From: an uncultured Actinomycetes bacterium
GTDB lineage: Bacteria > Actinomycetota > Coriobacteriia > Coriobacteriales > RUG844
NCBI GenBank assembly: GCA_900313875.1
Contig: OMSY01000002.1
Coordinates: 1 to 10,741 of the forward strand
DNA: 10,741 nt
Direction of reading: 5' to 3'
Position 1 is the first letter of the stretch, and the number at the start of each line of letters is the position of its first letter. Shown one piece after another: positions 7,931 through 10,741 of the stretch. The notes beneath the pieces are model-generated. The model saw only the letters and a program-made list of their open reading frames with translations, was not told the DNA's origin and ran no database searches. A program made the translations under genes and the position numbers.

Positions 7931-7945
7931 GCGAGCAGGGGTCCC
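7931..7945. repeat. Copy 1 of a 15-bp direct repeat flanking the ferredoxin-like gene
   Basis: GCGAGCAGGGGTCCC at 7931-7945 recurs exactly at 8801-8815. The two copies bracket the ferredoxin-like gene. Copy 1 forms part of the hairpin at 7936-7962. Confidence 0.7.
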
Positions 7946-7970
7946 ATGTAGGGGATTCCCTGGTTTTGTT
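7936..7970 (+). terminator. Orphan intrinsic terminator upstream of the ferredoxin-like gene
   Basis: CAGGGG-TCCC (7936-7945) can pair with GGGA-T-TCCCTG (7952-7962), about 10 bp with one G-U pair, one bulged U and a 6-nt loop. It is followed by GGTTTTGTT (7963-7971). Hairpin plus U-rich tail is the form of a + strand intrinsic terminator, but no + strand gene ends upstream of it within 500 bp. It may end a small RNA or act as an attenuator in a leader. Confidence 0.5.
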
Positions 7971-7988
7971 GTAAATTCAACGGCACTC

Positions 7989-8016
7989 TGGACGCATGCA
8001 TAGTACCATGCGTCCA
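7989..8016. promoter_or_regulatory. 10-bp inverted repeat, candidate operator or leader hairpin of the ferredoxin-like gene
   Basis: Perfect arms TGGACGCATG (7989-7998) and CATGCGTCCA (8007-8016) enclose the 8-nt CATAGTAC. CATGCATA also occurs twice, at 7995-8002 and 8015-8022. A weak promoter (TTCAAC at 7976-7981, 17 bp, CATAGT at 7999-8004) would place the -10 inside the loop of the repeat, as expected for a repressor operator. Otherwise it would be a 5' UTR hairpin 18 nt before the Shine-Dalgarno. No U tract follows, so it is not a terminator. Confidence 0.5.
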
Positions 8017-8048
8017 TGCATACACGAGAAAGCAAGGAGGCCCATGCC

Positions 8049-8780
8049 ATGAAACGGAAGATCGTCCGTATCGATGAGGACCGATGCAACGGTTGCGGTG
8101 CCTGTGCAGAGGCATGCCATGAGGGCGCCATCGTCATGGTGGACGGGAAGGCACGGCTTATCCGCGATGACTTCTGCGACGGCCTCGGGGACTGTCTGCC
8201 GGCTTGCCCTGTCGATGCGATCTCCATCGAGGAGCGCGAGGCGGAGGCATACGATGAGCAGGCGGTCGCCGCACATCTGGCCGCACGGGCGTCTCACGGG
8301 GACGCTGCCATGCGGAACCCCGTCGGTGGTTGTCCAGGTTCCGCTGCGAGGAGTTTCGCCGCCGCATCGGGACCCGGTTCGTCGGGGGATGTGCCCCCCG
8401 TTCAGGGATCGCGTGTTTCCGAACTCACGACCTGGCCGGTCCAACTGAAGCTCGTTCCCACGAACGCTCCTTATCTCGATGGCGCGAAGCTGTTGATCGC
8501 CGCCGATTGCACCGCATATGCACGTGCGGACTTTCATGAACGGTTCATGCACGGGCATGTCACGCTCATCGGTTGTCCCAAGCTCGATGGGGTTGATTAT
8601 TCCGACAAGCTCACCGAGATCATCCGGGACAACGATATCAAGAGCGTGACGGTGGTGCGCATGCAGGTACCATGCTGTGGCGGGATCGAGCGTGCGGTCA
8701 AGGAGGCGCTGAAGGCGAGCGGGAAGATGATTCCCTGGCAGATCCACACCCTCTCCCACACGGGGGAGTTCGTCGACTGA
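8049..8780 (+). CDS. Ferredoxin-like 4Fe-4S protein with C-terminal cysteine-containing domain, function unknown
   Basis: The 243-residue cytoplasmic protein begins with a ferredoxin fold. Cluster motif 1 is Cys13, Cys16, Cys19, Cys23. Motif 2 reads CDGLGDCLPACP with Cys43, Cys49 and Cys53 but Leu46 where the second Cys is expected. Residues about 60-120 form an Ala/Gly/Pro-rich linker with GGCPGS (Cys95). The C-terminal domain has WPVQL (129-133), AADCTAY (Cys154), GCPKLD (Cys176) and PCCGG (Cys209-210). This arrangement matches a family of uncharacterised anaerobe ferredoxin proteins I recall; an electron-transfer role is inferred. The ATG at 8049 has AAGGAGG at 8034-8040, 8 nt upstream; an in-frame ATG at 8016 lies inside the inverted repeat and lacks such a site. 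The gene stands alone between the repeat at 7989 and the terminator at 8805, so it is probably monocistronic and separately regulated. Confidence 0.88.
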   Translation: MKRKIVRIDEDRCNGCGACAEACHEGAIVMVDGKARLIRDDFCDGLGDCLPACPVDAISIEEREAEAYDEQAVAAHLAARASHGDAAMRNPVGGCPGSAARSFAAASGPGSSGDVPPVQGSRVSELTTWPVQLKLVPTNAPYLDGAKLLIAADCTAYARADFHERFMHGHVTLIGCPKLDGVDYSDKLTEIIRDNDIKSVTVVRMQVPCCGGIERAVKEALKASGKMIPWQIHTLSHTGEFVD

Positions 8781-8800
8781 GGCGGTAGACGTTCGGATCA

Positions 8801-8815
8801 GCGAGCAGGGGTCCC
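8801..8815. repeat. Copy 2 of the 15-bp direct repeat
   Basis: GCGAGCAGGGGTCCC is identical to 7931-7945. Here it contributes the 5' arm of the terminator that follows the ferredoxin-like gene. Confidence 0.7.
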
Positions 8816-8840
8816 GTGCCGGTGAAGGCGGGACCCCTGC
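8805..8840 (+). terminator. Terminator of the ferredoxin-like gene
   Basis: Perfect 12-bp arms GCAGGGGTCCCG (8805-8816) and CGGGACCCCTGC (8829-8840) enclose a 12-nt loop, 24 nt after the stop codon. The tail ATCTTCATC is only partly U-rich. Stem strength and position support termination between the ferredoxin-like gene and dtd. Confidence 0.8.
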
Positions 8841-8863
8841 ATCTTCATCGACCCCATATCGCA

Positions 8864-8869
8864 TACAAT
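8864..8869 (+). promoter_or_regulatory. Possible -10 element for dtd
   Basis: TACAAT lies between the terminator at 8805-8840 and the dtd start, in the same TACAATG context as the promoter at 5108. No clear -35 is seen. An AT-rich alternative (TATATT at 8936-8941) lies closer to the gene, but it ends only 4 bp before the GGGGAGG ribosome site and would leave almost no leader. A small TGGT/ACCA inverted repeat (8915-8927) sits between the two. Confidence 0.3.
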
Positions 8870-8958
8870 GGCAAGCAAGGTCCGACCATCGTCGCTGCAG
8901 GCTATGGTGGCTCATGGTTTTTTACCAGGATATTCTATATTGAACGGGGAGGTACGGG

Positions 8959-9405
8959 GTGCGTGCATTGGTGCAACTTGTCGATCGAGCACAGGTCACG
9001 GTCGAAGACGAGCTGATATCCAAGATAGGCAAAGGGTTTCTCGTGTTGCTCGGTGCTGGGGAGGGTGACACCGGGGAAGAGGTCGCCAAGCTCTGGCGCA
9101 AGATCTCGCGGATGCGCATCTTCGAGGATGCGGATGGCAAGACGAACCTCTCGCTCTCGGATGTCGGAGGCGCGTTGCTCATCGTCCCCCAGTTCACGCT
9201 CTATGCTGATTGTCGCAAGGGCAACCGGCCATCGTTCACGAAAGCGCTCGAACCGGGTAGGGCGGAGCAGTTGTACGAGGCCTTCATGGAGCATGCCCGC
9301 AGTGATGGTTTCCCGGTACAGGGCGGGCGTTTCGGTGCCGAGATGGAAGTCGAGCTCGTGAACCACGGACCTTTCACGATCTGGCTCGACACGGACGCGC
9401 TCTGA
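8959..9405 (+). CDS. dtd: D-aminoacyl-tRNA deacylase
   Basis: DTD removes D-amino acids, and glycine mis-charged on tRNA-Ala, from tRNAs, protecting translation from wrong chirality; it acts as a cytoplasmic homodimer. The 148-residue product has the standard length. The active-site motif is PQFTLYAD at 77-84 with Thr80, then KGNRPSF (87-93). The cis Gly-Pro motif that screens chirality is NHGPFT with Gly137-Pro138, at the same positions as in E. coli. Residue 77 is Pro where E. coli and many others have Ser. The GTG start at 8959 is supported by GGGGAGG at 8946-8952, 6 nt upstream, and by the MRALVQ start typical of the family (MRAVVQR). The gene appears monocistronic, between the terminator at 8805 and the long gap that begins at 9406. 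Confidence 0.96.
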   Translation: MRALVQLVDRAQVTVEDELISKIGKGFLVLLGAGEGDTGEEVAKLWRKISRMRIFEDADGKTNLSLSDVGGALLIVPQFTLYADCRKGNRPSFTKALEPGRAEQLYEAFMEHARSDGFPVQGGRFGAEMEVELVNHGPFTIWLDTDAL

Positions 9406-9692
9406 CCGGCACGCCCGCCCGGGAGCAGTGTGCCTTCCGAACGCCCGCCAGCCTTCGTAGGTCGCCCGCCTGCAGTGTTCCCGTAGGCGGGAGGATATGC
9501 AACGGTGGGGATTTTTTCACGGTCTGCGGTATTGCATCCTCATAAAATCATTGAACCGGTTTGCAGGAGGGTATGCCCTGCTCATCGGTCATGTCCATGT
9601 TCGTCTGATGCGTGGAGCCCGCACAGTGACATCGCAGGTGTTCCCATCGAGCGTTGCGGTGATGGGGTTGGCGCGCTGGTGGAAGGGAAGAG
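9406..9692. other. 287-bp non-coding gap between dtd and the phenylacetate-CoA ligase gene
   Basis: CGCCCGCC occurs three times (9412-9419, 9442-9449, 9463-9470). The last copy overlaps an arm of an inverted repeat, CCCGCCT (9465-9471) with AGGCGGG (9485-9491) around a 13-nt loop, which could end the dtd transcript although no U tract follows directly. An AT-richer stretch at about 9511-9562 contains T6 (9512-9517), a -10-like TAAAAT (9543-9548) without a good -35, and the 8-bp palindrome AACCGGTT (9554-9561). AGGAGG at 9565-9570 is followed by ATG at 9573, but only 12 codons (stop included) are open. A 78-codon frame from 9497 has an over-close ribosome site and runs into the next gene, so it is not called. 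This gap probably holds the ligase promoter and leader. Confidence 0.5.
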
Positions 9693-10741
9693 ATGAAAGC
9701 CGATCACGAGAAGATACTGAGGATGCCGCATGAGCAGATCGAGGCGATTCAGCTCGAGGGCATCAGGAAGACAGCAATCACCTGTTATGAGAAGGTACCC
9801 TTCTACAGGAACAGCTTCGACGAGGCGGGTTTCGACCCGTATGGTATCAAGTCGTTCGATGACCTGAGGGAGGCCCCTTTCATCACCAAGCAGGACCTTC
9901 GTGACAGCTATCCCTACAAGCTCTTCGCCACCCCGCTTTCCGAGGTCAAGGAGATCCATATGTCGAGTGGCACCACCGGTGTGGCGACGGTGGGTGGCTA
10001 TACCGAGCACGACCTCGAGATCTGGGGGGATTGCTTCGCGCGTGGCATCACCTATGCAGATGGCGGTCCGGATGACATCGTGCAGATCTGCTACGGTTAT
10101 GGTCTGTTCACCGGTGGTCTGGGTGCGCACTACGGGAGCCTTGCCTCCGGAGCCATGACCATCCCCATCTCGGCTGGCAACACCGAACGGCAGATCCGCG
10201 TGCTCAAGGAGATGGGCTCCACCATCCTCTGCTGCACGCCGAGCTATGCGATGCATATCGCCGACACCGCCATCGAGATGGGTGTCGACCCCACGCGGGA
10301 CTTCTCCCTCCGTGCCGGCATCCATGGTGCCGAGCCCTTCAGTGGCAACTTCCGTGCGGAGCTCGAGGAGAAGTTCGACTACAAGGTACTCGATGTCTAT
10401 GGTCTCACGGAGACGATGGGTCCGGGTGTGGCCATCGAATGCTGGGAGCAGAACGGTCTCCATCTCGCCGAGGACCATTTCTATGCCGAGATCATCGACC
10501 CCAAGACCGGGGAGAACCTCCCCGACGGCGAGTGGGGCGAGCTTGTGATCACGACCCTCGACCGTGAGGCGACCCCGGTCGTGCGCTATCGCACCCGTGA
10601 CATCACGCGTATCCTTCCCGGTGATTGCGCCTGCGGGCGCACGCATCGTCGTATCGACCGTCTGCATGGTCGCACCGACGACATGCTCATCATCCGTGGC
10701 GTCAACGTCTTCCCGAGTCAGATCGAGGACGTGATGAAGGA
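9693..10741 (+). CDS. paaK: Phenylacetate-CoA ligase, 3' partial
   Basis: This AMP-forming ligase converts phenylacetate or a related arylacetate, ATP and CoA to the arylacetyl-CoA. The frame is open from ATG 9693 to the window end: 349 codons of an expected 430 or so, so the C-terminal end is missing. The ATP-binding P-loop is SSGTTG at 91-96; DVYGLTE at 234-240 is the adenylate motif; CACGR (312-316) and GRTDDMLIIRGVNVFPSQIE open the C-terminal cap, typical of the PaaK family rather than general acyl-CoA synthetases. GGAAGGG (9681-9687) lies 5 nt upstream of the ATG. No paa ring-cleavage genes are visible. In anaerobes such ligases often sit beside indolepyruvate ferredoxin oxidoreductase and serve aromatic amino acid fermentation, but the downstream region is outside the window. 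Exact aryl substrate is unknown. Confidence 0.93.
   Translation, partial: MKADHEKILRMPHEQIEAIQLEGIRKTAITCYEKVPFYRNSFDEAGFDPYGIKSFDDLREAPFITKQDLRDSYPYKLFATPLSEVKEIHMSSGTTGVATVGGYTEHDLEIWGDCFARGITYADGGPDDIVQICYGYGLFTGGLGAHYGSLASGAMTIPISAGNTERQIRVLKEMGSTILCCTPSYAMHIADTAIEMGVDPTRDFSLRAGIHGAEPFSGNFRAELEEKFDYKVLDVYGLTETMGPGVAIECWEQNGLHLAEDHFYAEIIDPKTGENLPDGEWGELVITTLDREATPVVRYRTRDITRILPGDCACGRTHRRIDRLHGRTDDMLIIRGVNVFPSQIEDVMK

Larger units (their letters stand above)
7701..8048. other. Structured 348-bp intergenic region between tRNA-Pro and the ferredoxin-like gene
   Basis: No protein gene is supported here. Its left end holds the minus-strand tRNA promoter and leader. The centre (about 7816-7935) holds a 9-bp tandem repeat and several possible hairpins: CTGCTCGC (7840-7847) with GCGAGCAG (7931-7938), TCTCCC (7878-7883) with GGGAGA (7894-7899), and GGGGG (7892-7896) with CCCCC (7902-7906). 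The last two exclude each other. The right end holds a terminator-like hairpin (7936-7970), an inverted repeat (7989-8016) and the Shine-Dalgarno AAGGAGG (8034-8040). A 134-codon open frame on the minus strand (8115-7711) has no recognisable domain and overlaps the tRNA promoter, so it is not called. Confidence 0.6.

Noticed and set aside
7966..7981. A TTG...CAA dyad upstream of the ferredoxin-like gene, considered as an FNR/CRP box
   Set aside because: The half sites do not have the TTGAT-N4-ATCAA spacing (they are 12 or 15 long rather than 14), and the inner positions do not match.
7711..8115. A 134-codon minus-strand frame with a hydrophobic stretch near its C-terminus
   Set aside because: It has no recognisable domain, overlaps the tRNA promoter, the + strand hairpins and the start of the ferredoxin-like gene, and has no convincing ribosome site.
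9573..9608. An 11-residue peptide frame after AGGAGG, considered as a leader peptide
   Set aside because: The ribosome site is only 2 nt from the ATG and the peptide has no run of aromatic or other regulatory codons.
9497..9733. A 78-codon + strand frame before the phenylacetate-CoA ligase
   Set aside because: GGGAGG is only 2 nt from its ATG, it overlaps the ligase start in another frame, and its sequence has no recognisable features.
9582..10667. A 361-codon minus-strand open frame over the 3' end of the window
   Set aside because: The + strand frame from 9693 has all phenylacetate-CoA ligase motifs and runs off the window; the antisense frame is its shadow.

Overview
This is a GC-rich window (roughly 60-65% by eye) with dense, mostly co-directional + strand genes. 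It looks like the chromosome of an anaerobic bacterium. The run fakA/yloV-like gene, recG, rsmD, coaD is the conserved order of many Bacillota and Coriobacteriia. The high GC, the anaerobe-type ferredoxin protein and a stand-alone phenylacetate-CoA ligase make a gut-type Coriobacteriia (Actinomycetota) genome my best guess. That assignment is inference and rests on no marker gene.

Positions 1-4990 hold a tightly packed housekeeping block: a 5'-truncated DAK2/FakA-like kinase, recG helicase, rsmD (16S rRNA methyltransferase) and coaD (coenzyme A synthesis). The first two are 7 bp apart and the last two overlap by 4 bp (ATGA). Positions 4991-5156 contain an inverted repeat and an extended -10 promoter. 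They precede a short, unusual uroporphyrinogen-decarboxylase-superfamily protein (5157-5945). rph (RNase PH) and rdgB (non-canonical NTP pyrophosphatase) follow as a familiar pair.

A strong 12-bp terminator hairpin (7504-7536) separates rdgB from two convergent minus-strand tRNA genes, tRNA-Gly(UCC) and tRNA-Pro(UGG), which have their own promoter. The 348-bp gap 7701-8048 is the most structured non-coding part. It has a 9-bp tandem repeat, several mutually exclusive hairpins, an apparent orphan + strand terminator with a U-rich tail, and a 10-bp inverted repeat just upstream of a ferredoxin-like gene (8049-8780). That gene ends in another strong terminator. dtd (D-aminoacyl-tRNA deacylase) follows, then a 287-bp leader with short GC-rich repeats, and finally a phenylacetate-CoA ligase running off the 3' end.

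Most of the window is routine housekeeping: DNA repair, rRNA and tRNA maturation, nucleotide-pool and tRNA quality control, CoA synthesis and lipid metabolism. The parts least explained by known systems are the short UroD-like protein, the ferredoxin-like protein with an incomplete second cluster motif, and the structured leader upstream of it.
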